From Candidatus Latescibacterota bacterium (GTDB lineage: Bacteria > Krumholzibacteriota > Krumholzibacteriia > WVZY01): DNA of 52,763 nt. Shown here in pieces: positions 33,424 to 42,177 of the stretch. Made by a program: the position numbers and the translations under genes. How positions within the stretch are numbered: the stretch's first letter is position 1; each line of letters begins with the position of its first letter. Location: positions 996,372 through 1,049,134 of the forward strand of contig CP070677.1 of NCBI GenBank assembly GCA_020352495.1. The letters are read 5' to 3'. The notes beneath the pieces were generated by a model. It did no database searches. It had not been told where the DNA came from and was given only the letters and a program-made list of their open reading frames with translations.

Positions 33424-35196
33424 ATGGCGTTTCCGTCCCCATCGAGTATCCCTCCCCGTATCTGCTTCCCTCTTGTAGCGATCCTCTCGACAATCACGTC
33501 ATGCGAACAAGAACCGATCGCGCCGGCGCCGAACTTTGTCAAAGCCCAGTGGACACTCCAAGCGCCGCTACCGACCGGTGAGCCACTGAGAGACGTATGG
33601 GGGTCGTCTGGATCGGATGTGTTTGGCGTCGGCGACCAGGGTGTGATCATCCACTACGACGGAACATCGTGGCGGGAGATGGACAGCGGAACCGATGTCG
33701 ATCTGCTGGGGGTATGGGGCCGCTCACCGACCGATGTATACGCCGCCGGGCGAGGCGGTGACGAGGACGATGGCAAACTTCTTCATTTTGACGGTCACGG
33801 TTGGTCCCCCGTCGCTATCGGGTCGGATGCTTATATACGCGATGTTTGGGGCGATGACACGGGCGAGATCTTTGTAGCGGGGGACCTCATCTTTCGCTTT
33901 GACGGCGCCGACTGGTCTGTCGTGGAGACCCCGCCCGAATCCATGAACGCCGTTTGGGGAAGCTCCGCAAACGACGTCTTCGTCGTGGGCGACCTTGGTA
34001 CCATACTCCGCTATGACGGACAGAACTGGGAGCCACTGGACAGCGGTACAAACAAGGACTTGCGGGGTATTTGGGGTGACGGACCAAACAACGTGTACGC
34101 CGTTGGAGACGGCACGATCATTTACTACGACGGTGAGAACTGGAGTCCGATGGCGTCGTTCACGCCTCGGGGGTTGCGGTCGGTTTGGGGCAACACGTTG
34201 GGTGAGGTCTACGCCGTCGGCAGCGGTGGTACTCTCGGCCGGTACAACGGCTCACAGTGGGAGTACGTGAACAGCGGGACTCAATTTACGCTAAACGGTA
34301 TATGGGGTGACGCAAACGGTGAGATGTTCATCGTCGGGCACCTCGGGAAGATCCTTCACAACGACGGCTCCGGGTGGGAACCGATGAGCAGCGGTAGCGG
34401 CGGCATCGATCTCTATTCGGTCTGGGGAACATCGCCGGAGAATATCGTAGCCGTCGGAGACGCTGGCGTCATCTATCGCTACGATGGGACGCTTTGGCGT
34501 GAGGAACAGATTGTGCCGAAAGTAGGCCTCCTCGGTGTTTGGGGGACAGGTGAGAACATTATTTTCGCGGTTGGAGACTGGGGTGCGATCTTTCGCTATA
34601 ACGGCTCGAGGTGGAATTGGATGTCGAGCCCGGTTGATGAGCAACTGTGGAGCTTATGGGGTAGCGGCCCGAAAAACGTTTATGCGGTGGGGGATTCGAG
34701 CCGGATTCTCAGGTTCAACGGGGTTTCTTGGTCCGTCGTGCCGCATGACTTCGACTTTACGATGTGGGATATCTGGGGAACATCCTCGACGGATGTCTAC
34801 ATCGTCGGTAGCCAAGGCACGATCATCCACTACGATGGAAAAGCGTGGCGGCGGATGGAGAGTGGCACCGACAAAATATTAATGAGCATCTGGGGACAAT
34901 CTGCCGATGCAATCTTCGCAGTCGGTGAGCTTGGCGCGATCCGATTCTTTGACGGATCGTCTTGGAAACCGATGACCGGCGCGGGGTTCCGAAACCTGAC
35001 CAGTGTGTGGGGATCGTCTTTCGGGAACGTGTTTGCCGGATCGTTCGAAGGCGACATCTTTCATTTTGACGGAGTGTTGTGGACCCCAATGTTCGTTGAT
35101 GAAAAAACGAACTTCCGGTCGATCTGGGGAAGCTCGGCGAACGATGTCCACGCGGTCGGTGACTGGGGACGGGTGCTGCATTTCGACGGTGATTGA
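33424..35196 (+). CDS. Exported lipoprotein of 14 propeller-like WG repeats
   Basis: 590 residues. Signal sequence with lipobox ITSC, then 14 repeats of ~39 residues covering nearly the entire mature protein. The consensus is LRxVWGSSxxDVFAVGDxG then IxxYDGxxWxxMxSGT. The last repeat ends at FDGD, with no extra domain. Such repeats make two seven-bladed propellers. They occur in secreted proteins of myxobacteria and other lineages; binding partners are unknown. The start codon lacks a clear ribosome site. It directly precedes two barrel-protein genes, suggesting a surface complex. Confidence 0.8.
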   Translation: MAFPSPSSIPPRICFPLVAILSTITSCEQEPIAPAPNFVKAQWTLQAPLPTGEPLRDVWGSSGSDVFGVGDQGVIIHYDGTSWREMDSGTDVDLLGVWGRSPTDVYAAGRGGDEDDGKLLHFDGHGWSPVAIGSDAYIRDVWGDDTGEIFVAGDLIFRFDGADWSVVETPPESMNAVWGSSANDVFVVGDLGTILRYDGQNWEPLDSGTNKDLRGIWGDGPNNVYAVGDGTIIYYDGENWSPMASFTPRGLRSVWGNTLGEVYAVGSGGTLGRYNGSQWEYVNSGTQFTLNGIWGDANGEMFIVGHLGKILHNDGSGWEPMSSGSGGIDLYSVWGTSPENIVAVGDAGVIYRYDGTLWREEQIVPKVGLLGVWGTGENIIFAVGDWGAIFRYNGSRWNWMSSPVDEQLWSLWGSGPKNVYAVGDSSRILRFNGVSWSVVPHDFDFTMWDIWGTSSTDVYIVGSQGTIIHYDGKAWRRMESGTDKILMSIWGQSADAIFAVGELGAIRFFDGSSWKPMTGAGFRNLTSVWGSSFGNVFAGSFEGDIFHFDGVLWTPMFVDEKTNFRSIWGSSANDVHAVGDWGRVLHFDGD

Positions 35197-35234
35197 TTGC
35201 CGTGACCAACACGGCGGAAAAACGGAGAACACTG

Positions 35235-35924
35235 GTGAAGCATTTCTTGGCATACGTGCTCATGTGGTCTTTTGTGATCGCCGTCCCGGTGTTTGTTCCA
35301 AACGCGCAAGGACAGGTGATGGGGCCCTCGCTCGACAAAAAGGATCTCGAATTCGGATACATCTATAAATGGTTCGAGAGGGATTTCGAGTCACGTTTTC
35401 TTGGGCAAGGCCGTTGGTCCGTGGGAGCGTTTTATCTGAAATACGGGACCTGCCGGTGGGCAACGCTATCGGTCGAGGGTGGGATCTCGACCGTCCACCA
35501 CGAGGATTTTGAAAACATCGACTACAGACGTTACACGATTGGCATGGGGGTCACGACCCTTCTCTACGATACTACACGCTTTGGGGTGGGGATGGCCGCA
35601 CACTACAGCGAGATATTCGATCATGACCGCTCGCAACACCGGCTTCACAAAAACACACGAAACGTCACCGTTGCCATTCAAACCGAAACGACATTCTCGT
35701 TCGAACGGGCGACGATCCGTCTTTGGGGAGGACCCGCCTTTGTCTATGATCAGAGTCGCCAGTACCCATGGCATTCACACGAGCCGCAAAGGAACGAGAC
35801 GTCGGGTAACTTCGGCTTCGCCCTTGGCGCGAACACGCTCGTGATCGATCGTATCAGTGTTTTTGGGCACGTTGTATACGCCGATGCGTTCCAGCCTCGC
35901 TTGGGCGCGGGGATTCGTTTTTAG
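35235..35924 (+). CDS. Outer-membrane beta-barrel protein, copy 1
   Basis: 229 residues from GTG at 35235, chosen because GGAGA lies 6 nt upstream and it opens a good signal peptide (VKHFLAYVLMWSFVIAVPVF, cleavage after AQGQ region). An earlier TTG overlapping the lipoprotein stop would add 14 polar residues. The mature part alternates short strands (WSVGAFYLKYG, TLSVEGGIS, IGMGVTTLLYD, GVGMAAHYSEIF) and ends RLGAGIRF with the terminal Phe used for barrel insertion. It is a paralogue of the next gene. Function unknown; likely operon with the propeller lipoprotein. Confidence 0.75.
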   Translation: MKHFLAYVLMWSFVIAVPVFVPNAQGQVMGPSLDKKDLEFGYIYKWFERDFESRFLGQGRWSVGAFYLKYGTCRWATLSVEGGISTVHHEDFENIDYRRYTIGMGVTTLLYDTTRFGVGMAAHYSEIFDHDRSQHRLHKNTRNVTVAIQTETTFSFERATIRLWGGPAFVYDQSRQYPWHSHEPQRNETSGNFGFALGANTLVIDRISVFGHVVYADAFQPRLGAGIRF

Positions 35925-35936
35925 AGGTCAACCGAC

Positions 35937-36830
35937 ATGGCGAGCCTTGCGAAAACACGGGTCCGACAGGAACTCAGGAGATGCCTGTGGGGATCGACGC
36001 TGGTTTCGACGCGACTTCCGCAGCGCGCGCTTCTGCGCCTGCGCGCGCCAGGACCAGGAGCGGAGAAACTTGCGTCGATCCCCGTTTTCGCCAAAACCAA
36101 CATCGCCTCCCCTTTCACGAAGGTCATCGTCGTTTCCGTGGTTATCGCCCTGGCGGTAACGCTCTTTGCCGGTAGCGCTCGTGCGATCCTCCTTATGTCA
36201 CCGACCAAGAAAGGCAAGTTCACGCTGGGCGCAACGGAACTCTGGTACCACCGGGATCAGGAGTGGACCGACGGTTCGGGTACCGTCGAGGACAAATACA
36301 ACCTCGGTGCGTTCTTTGCTAGATACGGTATTCACGACCGCGTCACGATTTTCGCCGAATTTGCCTTGTGGAACGGCGACCCACACCGGCAGTGGATCTC
36401 TTACCGGCACATAAACCTCGGCGCCGGAGCAAACGTCATCCTCTACCAAACCAAAGAAATCGATGTGAGCCTGTTGCTCAACTACTTCGAAAACTTCCAA
36501 CACGACAATCAAGAAACCGCTTGTCACATCACGACCCGTCACTGGGCGGGTCTCATCCAGGTCACACAAACGTATGACTTCTCCCAAAAGAAACATGAAG
36601 CTGCGGTTTGGATCGGTTCCGGCTTGTTCAAGGACGAACAGATATTCAACGGCGGCGCTTGTTCAGATGCGAAAAAAGAAACCGAGGACAACCTCGGTTT
36701 CGCGATTGGAGTCGATTTTCTCTTTTGGGATCATCTCGAGCTATTTGCCCACCTTATCTACATCGACCTCAAAACGGATTTTCCAGGCGGCTACTTCCAG
36801 CCTCGCCTGGGAATCGGCTATCAGTTCTAG
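35937..36830 (+). CDS. Outer-membrane beta-barrel protein, copy 2, with an unusual long N-terminal leader
   Basis: 297 residues. The mature barrel part (GKFTLGATELWYH, KYNLGAFFARYG, NLGAGANVILYQ, VSLLLNYFENF, ending PRLGIGYQF) parallels the preceding gene. The hydrophobic signal core (KVIVVSVVIALAVTLFAGSARA) begins only at about residue 62. Residues ~18-49 are encoded by a palindromic dispersed repeat. No ATG, GTG or TTG exists in frame between 35937 and the signal core, so the long leader appears real unless a rare start is used. The ATG has AGAGGT upstream. Confidence 0.7.
   Translation: MASLAKTRVRQELRRCLWGSTLVSTRLPQRALLRLRAPGPGAEKLASIPVFAKTNIASPFTKVIVVSVVIALAVTLFAGSARAILLMSPTKKGKFTLGATELWYHRDQEWTDGSGTVEDKYNLGAFFARYGIHDRVTIFAEFALWNGDPHRQWISYRHINLGAGANVILYQTKEIDVSLLLNYFENFQHDNQETACHITTRHWAGLIQVTQTYDFSQKKHEAAVWIGSGLFKDEQIFNGGACSDAKKETEDNLGFAIGVDFLFWDHLELFAHLIYIDLKTDFPGGYFQPRLGIGYQF
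35989..36083. repeat. Palindromic dispersed repeat, copy B, inside a coding region
   Basis: GGGGATCGACGC (35989-36000) and GCGTCGATCCCC (36072-36083) form a perfect 12-bp stem; after one mismatch GGTTTC/GAAACT extends it. GCGCGCGC repeats flank the middle. The interior matches copy A at 27962-28032. It keeps the reading frame of the barrel-protein gene open. Confidence 0.7.
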
Positions 36831-36835
36831 CCAAC

Positions 36836-37348
36836 TCATTCCCGGACGAATTTCAATACCATCCAGCTTCCCGTCAACATGATGAGGGCGAACACTCCAC
36901 CGTACACCGTGAGGAGCACCCAATCTCCACCGCCACCAATCTGGGAGATCTGCGTCACCCATTCGCCGAGCTTTGGCGATAGCCGGATCGACAGTCCGTC
37001 TTCGTAGCGGACAAAGAACTCTTTGACGGGGTTTCTGATAAAGAGCATGACGACGCCAAAGAGAATAAGGGCGGCGCTCAGGATACCGGGCACCCCCACC
37101 CATGTATTGAACGCCGGTCGGCGTGCCCGAATACCTAGACGTTCAGCCACCCGCGCCGCCACGCGGCCCGGTGAAGGTCGTAACACGCGGCGCTCGACGA
37201 GCGATGATTCCAGCTCTCTGTAGAAATCGAGCGCCTTACGACAATCCGCGCAACGCTCGAGGTGCTCATCCACCCGCACCTTTGCATCCCCGGGAAGATC
37301 CCCCTCCAAATAGACCGGCAAAAGATTCTCTAGATCGTTACAGTTCAT
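36836..37348 (-). CDS. Zinc-finger anti-sigma factor
   Basis: 170 residues from the ATG 4 nt after the sigma stop. The anti-sigma zinc finger has Cys3, His29, Cys33 and Cys36 (DEHLERCADC). Two membrane helices follow at ~83-104 and ~142-165 with a polar loop between. This zf-HC2 architecture binds the cognate ECF sigma factor and holds it at the membrane until an envelope signal releases it. Directly downstream of the sigma gene and in tight linkage, which supports the pairing. An upstream in-frame GTG (37372) would overlap the sigma gene. Confidence 0.88.
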   Translation of the reverse strand: MNCNDLENLLPVYLEGDLPGDAKVRVDEHLERCADCRKALDFYRELESSLVERRVLRPSPGRVAARVAERLGIRARRPAFNTWVGVPGILSAALILFGVVMLFIRNPVKEFFVRYEDGLSIRLSPKLGEWVTQISQIGGGGDWVLLTVYGGVFALIMLTGSWMVLKFVRE

Positions 37349-37352
37349 CGCT

Positions 37353-37934
37353 TCACTCGGGTTTGCGATCACCGGCGTGGCCTCGCCGGGTCATTACCTT
37401 TCTCAGCTCGACTTTCGCTCTATAAATATACGTTTTCACCGTACCGATTGGAAGATCCATTGCCTCGCCGATCTCCGCATATGACATCTCACCCATGTAC
37501 CTGAGTTCGAGAACGACCCGATAGTTCTCGTCCAGTTGGCCAAGGCATCGTCCGAGATAATCCTGTCTGGCCTTTTGCAGGTATTGCTCGTCCGGTCGGG
37601 TCCGAGCCGGTGTTTGGAGATCCAGCTCTTCGACGGGCGGGCCCGACGGGTCGCGCTTTCGGGCTGCCGTGACCGCCTCGTTCCGCGCGATCCGGTAGAT
37701 CCAGGTCGACAGCTTCGAATCACCCCGGAATCCCGAAAGCCCCCGATAAACCTTGATGAATACGTCCTGCAATACATCTTCGACATCCTCACGGTCTCCC
37801 AATATCCCCCGAACCACCGAGTACGCCATCGGCTGATACTGCGCGATCAACTGGCGGAAGGCCTTCTCGTTTCCTCGCAGCGCCTTGGCCACGAGTCCAG
37901 CCTCTTCCCCGGTTTGAAACCCTTTGTTTTCCAT
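37353..37934 (-). CDS. ECF-type RNA polymerase sigma factor
   Basis: 193 residues. Region 2 is clear (REDVEDVLQDVFIKVYRGL, then LSTWIYRIARNEAVTAAR) and region 4 has YRVVLELRYMGEMSYAEIGE with IGTVKTYIYRAKVELRKVM. Regions 1 and 3 are missing, as in extracytoplasmic-function sigma factors. The ATG at 37934 lacks a good ribosome site, so translation may be weak. Co-transcribed with its anti-sigma factor. A possible cognate promoter (GAAAC-17-CGTC) lies at 38066-38091, facing the adjacent DUF6249-like gene. Confidence 0.93.
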   Translation of the reverse strand: MENKGFQTGEEAGLVAKALRGNEKAFRQLIAQYQPMAYSVVRGILGDREDVEDVLQDVFIKVYRGLSGFRGDSKLSTWIYRIARNEAVTAARKRDPSGPPVEELDLQTPARTRPDEQYLQKARQDYLGRCLGQLDENYRVVLELRYMGEMSYAEIGEAMDLPIGTVKTYIYRAKVELRKVMTRRGHAGDRKPE

Positions 37935-38065
37935 TAATTGAGAGTGTACTGCGAGGGGTTTTGTTTCAACAAATTTCGCCCGTGCTTGATGATCGGGTTC
38001 ACCGAGGCGTTTCTTCCGTGGGTCGGTCGGTGCGTAGTTCGGAGAATTTTGATCCGGAGAATCTT

Positions 38066-38091
38066 GAAACAAACCCGTGGCCACCTCCGTC
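38066..38091 (+). promoter_or_regulatory. ECF-type promoter upstream of the DUF6249-like gene
   Basis: GAAAC (38066-38070), 17-nt spacer, CGTC (38088-38091), the classical ECF layout. The same TTGAAACAAA-CCC block occurs inverted at 37958-37971, just upstream of the sigma gene (on the minus strand TTGAAACAAAACCC). The gap 37935-38183 therefore looks like a divergent control region. Confidence 0.45.
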
Positions 38092-38183
38092 CAACGAGTT
38101 GAATCGAGTTCGAAAAGACATGGGTTCATTTGATGATTACCACGGCTACAGGAACATAATCTATTATAATGAAAGGAGATACA

Positions 38184-38591
38184 ATGTTTTTGTTCGGTGA
38201 TATACTTCGTCCGGAACTCGTCGCGATATCGATCCCGATCATATCGATCATTGGCGGTTGTGCGATCGCGATCGTCGCCATCATCATGGCAAGCCGAAAG
38301 AAGGAGCTCGAACACAAGGAACGATTGTCCGCCATGGAGAAGGGGATCGACATCCCCCAAGCTCCAAGGGAAGAAGTCCGTCCGCCATACCTGAGCAATC
38401 GAACCGGGGGTCTGGTGATGACGTTTATCGGAATTGCGCTCACCATCGGACTCTGGGTATCGGGGGGCGCCATCGCTGGGGTATGGGGTCTCATTCCGTT
38501 GGCGATCGGTATCGGGCTTTTGATTTCGTCCATATTGGAGAAACGCGAGGTCGATCAAAAAGGATTCGGAGATCGGGGGGGACAGCCCTAA
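38184..38591 (+). CDS. DUF6249-like small membrane protein
   Basis: 135 residues from the ATG at 38184, placed by GGAG 5 nt upstream; an ATG at 38169 is in frame but lacks such a site. One N-terminal membrane helix (AISIPIISIIGGCAIAIVAIIM), a charged cytosolic helix (SRKKELEHKERLSAMEKG) and two C-terminal membrane helices (LVMTFIGIALTIGLWVSGG, WGLIPLAIGIGLLISSIL) match the DUF6249 pattern. Function unknown. Location beside an ECF sigma/anti-sigma pair and the promoter match suggest it belongs to that regulon. Confidence 0.65.
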   Translation: MFLFGDILRPELVAISIPIISIIGGCAIAIVAIIMASRKKELEHKERLSAMEKGIDIPQAPREEVRPPYLSNRTGGLVMTFIGIALTIGLWVSGGAIAGVWGLIPLAIGIGLLISSILEKREVDQKGFGDRGGQP

Positions 38592-38726
38592 CAGATTTAC
38601 ATGGGCCGATCCAGACCCCTTGGGCCGTCCCACCCGTCACTGGACTCTGCCTGAGGTGCCCGCTGGGCGCCCACTACCCGCTTGCAATTTCGATCGCAGG
38701 CGGGTAACTTTTTTCCCGGTGCGATC

Positions 38727-39665
38727 ATGCCGTCCTTCAAGCGAATCTTGGTCATAGTCAACCCCACCGCCGGTCAGCGAAACATCTCCCGGATCCGATC
38801 CAGGATCGAGGCGTTTTTCATGGAGAAGGGTTACGACTTCACGCTTCGCGACAGCGAACAGCAGGGGGATACGCTTCGCTGGTCGCGTTCGGCAAGCGCC
38901 GAGGGATTCGATCTCGTCGCCGTGGTCGGTGGCGACGGCACCGTTCGCGAGGCCACAGATGGAATCATGCGAAGCGGCGGACGAATCCCGCTTGCGCAGA
39001 TCCCGGCGGGGACGACAAACTTCGTCGCGCGGGCGCTATCGATCCCCACCGGCATCCACGACGCACTCAACCTGGTGGAGACGGGAAAAGTCGATCGTTT
39101 TGACATCGGGTATCTCCCCGAGCACGACAGATACTTCGTTTTTGTCGTCGGCACCGGCTACGACGCCAAGCTTATCCACGAGACACCAGCCCCCCTCAAG
39201 CGAAAGCTTGGGTTTCTCGCCTACGTGGCCACAGGATTTCGTCACGCTCTCTCCGTCCAGCCGGTGCGGATGGAGCTCGAGATCGACGATCAGGTAAAGC
39301 ATCTCCGGGCCCACACGGTCATGGCGGTCAATATCGGGAGCATCGCCAGCCTGGGGTTTTCGTTTGCGCCAAACATCGATCCCCACGACGGGAAGCTCAA
39401 TGTCGAGATCATGTCGACGAGGTCGTTATGGGGTTCGATGCTCGTGATTCTGAAAATTTTGACAAAGCGCTATCACGGGTTTGCCGATCTCAAACACACG
39501 CAAGCCCGACGAATCCGGGTCACTTCCGACCCTCCGTTTCCCGTCGAGGTCGACGGTGACCCCATGGGTACGACACCGTTTCTCGCCGAGGTGCTCCCCG
39601 ACGCGATGCAGTTTCTCGTTCCGCAGGACTACGCACCGCCCGTCTCTGCAGGAAGTCCGAGCTGA
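38727..39665 (+). CDS. Diacylglycerol/lipid kinase family protein
   Basis: 312 residues. The nucleotide-binding signatures of the DAGK catalytic domain are present: ILVIVNPTAGQ, VAVVGGDGTVREATDGIM, IPLAQIPAGTTNFVARAL. The C-terminal lipid-binding domain ends PPFPVEVDGDPMGTTPF. It phosphorylates a lipid alcohol such as diacylglycerol or a related lipid with ATP at the inner membrane face. The start at 38727 has no clear ribosome site; it is chosen from the family N-terminus. Upstream of the YgfZ-like gene. Confidence 0.88.
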   Translation: MPSFKRILVIVNPTAGQRNISRIRSRIEAFFMEKGYDFTLRDSEQQGDTLRWSRSASAEGFDLVAVVGGDGTVREATDGIMRSGGRIPLAQIPAGTTNFVARALSIPTGIHDALNLVETGKVDRFDIGYLPEHDRYFVFVVGTGYDAKLIHETPAPLKRKLGFLAYVATGFRHALSVQPVRMELEIDDQVKHLRAHTVMAVNIGSIASLGFSFAPNIDPHDGKLNVEIMSTRSLWGSMLVILKILTKRYHGFADLKHTQARRIRVTSDPPFPVEVDGDPMGTTPFLAEVLPDAMQFLVPQDYAPPVSAGSPS

Positions 39666-39727
39666 CGTCGCTGGATCCCGGTACGGGAGCCCGACCTCGG
39701 GAACCGACATTTGCAGGTTGACCTTGC

Positions 39728-39749
39728 GCGCCCGAAAAACGGGCGCTTT
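39728..39749 (+). terminator. Hairpin after the lipid kinase gene
   Basis: GCGCCCG (39728-39734) pairs with CGGGCGC (39740-39746) over an AAAAA loop, followed by TTT. Weak intrinsic terminator. Confidence 0.5.
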
Positions 39750-39768
39750 CGTACAGAAGAGGGACTCA

Positions 39769-40986
39769 ATGCTGCTCGACTTGTATAGAAATGAAGGAAT
39801 CCCCTTGCGGGAGACATTTGGCGTGCCATACCCCGAGTACTTTCTCCACCCGCTCGCCGAGTACGACGCCTTGGTCGCCTTTGCCGGCATCATCGATCTC
39901 ACCCACTGGCGTACACTGCAGATCACAGGAAGCGACCGAAGCGAATTTCTCAACGCGATGATCACCAATGACGTGACAGCCCTGGAGAAAAACCAGGGTT
40001 GTCATTCGATGATCACAACGGTCAAGGGCAAGATCATCTCGGAGCTCTTCGTTATTTGCAGAGAAAACGATCACCTCGTCTTTGTTTCCCAGGGGGATTT
40101 CGACGGGACCATCGCCACTCTCGAAAAACATATCATCCGCGAGGACGTCTCGATCGATGATGTCTCTTCATCGTTTGGTGTCCTTGCGGTCGAAGGACCA
40201 AAGGCCGGTGACATCGTCCAACGTCTTTTCGAAACCGGTCCGCTCCCCAAGATGCATCTCGAGTCTGTCGAGCGGGATTTCGAGAAATTCAGCACCGTCG
40301 TCGTGAAGAATAGTTGCACGGGGGAAGACGGTTACCACCTACTCGTCCCGTCGGAGGAGATCGGGCGGATCCGTGGCTACCTCATCCAGGCCGCGAGGGG
40401 TTCGGACGGGCTTCCCATCGGTCGGGTCGCATGGAACATCCGGCGTGTGGAGATGGGACGTCCGTGGTACGCGGTCGACTTCACGGACGAGAACTTTCCA
40501 CAGGAGACCCGGCTCGACGATACGGTGAGTTACTCAAAAGGTTGTTTCCGGGGGCAGGAGACGCTGGGGCGGCTCCATCACCGAGGTCATGTGAATCGAT
40601 TGTTGGCGGGACTGACGTTCGCCGCCAACGATCTTCGGGACGAAATCAAAAAACGAATCGAACGGATCGGCGAGCTGTCCACCGTCTCAAAGGAACACAC
40701 GTTTCGTGAACGTGCTCGGACAGACAGTACTACGCTCGATCTGGGTGCTGTTTTCCCCCACAAATCACGACTGTTTTTGCCCGAGGGCTCATCGGATGCT
40801 GTCGGGAGGTCGGCAGAAGAGAGGTCCGTCGGGTGGATCACTTCCGTCGTGTACTCACCAAGACTCAATAAACCGCTCTTTCTTGGCTATCTCGGACGCA
40901 AAACCGCGGAGACCGGTGACGCTGTCGTGCTCAAAACCATGGAGCAACCGGCGAAACTGACCCAGATCGATCTGCCTCTCCGGTGA
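39769..40986 (+). CDS. YgfZ/GcvT domain folate-binding protein
   Basis: 405 residues. The N-terminal folate-binding fold resembles aminomethyltransferase GcvT (AGIIDLTHWRTLQITGSDRS, FLNAMITNDV, GLPIGRVAWNIRRVEMGRP). It carries the YgfZ hallmark SKGCFRGQETLGR (K-G-C-x-x-G-Q-E). YgfZ/IBA57 proteins use tetrahydrofolate and the motif cysteine to help mature or repair Fe-S clusters, notably in radical SAM tRNA methylthiotransferases such as MiaB. That links it to the miaB/mtaB pair in this window. Longer than E. coli YgfZ (326) by an additional C-terminal segment. Start has GAGGG upstream. Confidence 0.82.
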   Translation: MLLDLYRNEGIPLRETFGVPYPEYFLHPLAEYDALVAFAGIIDLTHWRTLQITGSDRSEFLNAMITNDVTALEKNQGCHSMITTVKGKIISELFVICRENDHLVFVSQGDFDGTIATLEKHIIREDVSIDDVSSSFGVLAVEGPKAGDIVQRLFETGPLPKMHLESVERDFEKFSTVVVKNSCTGEDGYHLLVPSEEIGRIRGYLIQAARGSDGLPIGRVAWNIRRVEMGRPWYAVDFTDENFPQETRLDDTVSYSKGCFRGQETLGRLHHRGHVNRLLAGLTFAANDLRDEIKKRIERIGELSTVSKEHTFRERARTDSTTLDLGAVFPHKSRLFLPEGSSDAVGRSAEERSVGWITSVVYSPRLNKPLFLGYLGRKTAETGDAVVLKTMEQPAKLTQIDLPLR

Positions 40987-40998
40987 TCATGGCGAGAT

Positions 40999-41958
40999 CT
41001 AGCGCACTGCCAAACGCGATACGAGCTCAGCAATGTCTTCGGGGACCTCAGCGGCCAGTTGCATCAACCGTTGGGTGACGGGGTGAGCGAACCTCAACTC
41101 GCCACAGTGAAGCGCCTGCCGGTTGATCCTGAGAGGTTTTCCCTCGGACGAAGCGGGACCGTATACCTTGTCCCCCACGATCGGATGACCGATATAGTCG
41201 AGATGAACCCGGATCTGATTCGTTCGTCCGGACAACGGTACCGCCCGAACGACCGTGTAGTCCCCCATGTGTCGTTCGACTTCGATGCGCGTCACCGCCG
41301 GTTTCCCCCTCTCGAAATCAACGTGGCGCCGCGGTACATATCGCGGCAGATCACAAGAGAGATCGCTATCCAGCTCGTCAAAACGACCGGTTGCTTCGTC
41401 CATCGTCTTTCCGATGGGCGCGTTTATCTCAAGCGTTTTCTCTCGCAGCCGCCCGTGAACAACGGCCATGTATGTCTTCTTCACTTTTCCTTCGGCAAAC
41501 ATCTTTCCCAACACCCGTGCTGTCTCGGGGTTCTTGCTCAAGAGGACAACCCCGCTGGTTTCCTTGTCCAGGCGGTGCGCAAGATTGAGATGGTCGCCAT
41601 AAATATTTTTTAGCGTCGCGATCAGTGTATTTCTGATGTAGACACCACAGGCGTGGACGGGAATGTTGCCCGATTTGGAGACGGCAAGGAGGTAGTCGTC
41701 TTCGTAGACGATGTCATATCGGAAGTCAACTTCGGGTTCGGTGTGAAAGATCGTGTACGAGATCAAGTCATCCTTGTGAACAACATGATCGGGGCGGATT
41801 TGGGAGCCGTTTACCAAAACCCACCCGTCGGTCACACGTGTTGCCCAACGCTCGGACGTGTGATACCTGAACCGGTGCGCGAGAAAATCGACGACGGACC
41901 ATCCCGAGCGGTACGCGTCGACTCGGCACGATAGGGTTATTTTGTTTTTCTCTGTCAT
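40999..41958 (-). CDS. RluD/RluA-type pseudouridine synthase
   Basis: 319 residues. An S4-like N-terminal domain (VVDFLAHRF... TRVTDGWVLVNG) precedes the catalytic motif LAHRLDKETSGVVLLSKN with the essential Asp. AVPLSGRTNQIRVHLDYIGHPIVGD completes the active site. It converts specific uridines in rRNA or tRNA to pseudouridine; which sites cannot be told from sequence. ATG 41958 has a poor ribosome site; a longer reading from 41991 is possible. Convergent with the YgfZ-like gene and divergent from the POT transporter. Confidence 0.9.
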   Translation of the reverse strand: MTEKNKITLSCRVDAYRSGWSVVDFLAHRFRYHTSERWATRVTDGWVLVNGSQIRPDHVVHKDDLISYTIFHTEPEVDFRYDIVYEDDYLLAVSKSGNIPVHACGVYIRNTLIATLKNIYGDHLNLAHRLDKETSGVVLLSKNPETARVLGKMFAEGKVKKTYMAVVHGRLREKTLEINAPIGKTMDEATGRFDELDSDLSCDLPRYVPRRHVDFERGKPAVTRIEVERHMGDYTVVRAVPLSGRTNQIRVHLDYIGHPIVGDKVYGPASSEGKPLRINRQALHCGELRFAHPVTQRLMQLAAEVPEDIAELVSRLAVR

Positions 41959-42034
41959 CGTCCCAATCGATCGCGACCGTTCGACCGCCATTTGGCCGCT
42001 TGACTTCGAAACTCAAGTATTTCAACGACTTTTC

Positions 42035-42063
42035 TTGACTAATTGTAGGCGTTTCGGTACAAT
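42035..42063 (+). promoter_or_regulatory. Sigma70-type promoter for the peptide transporter
   Basis: TTGACT (42035-42040), 17-nt spacer, TACAAT (42058-42063). The ~108-nt leader contains a 9-bp hairpin, TTCGGTTGG (42075-42083) with CCGACCGAA (42114-42122, one G-U). Confidence 0.65.
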
Positions 42064-42177
42064 CCGTCCACATTTTCGGTTGGCTGCTTCGTGTGGGAAT
42101 TCCCCGCGTGTACCCGACCGAAGGCTCCAGTGTGACGTCCGAACACCCTGGTCAACATCTCGACAAGGATTCCCGTT

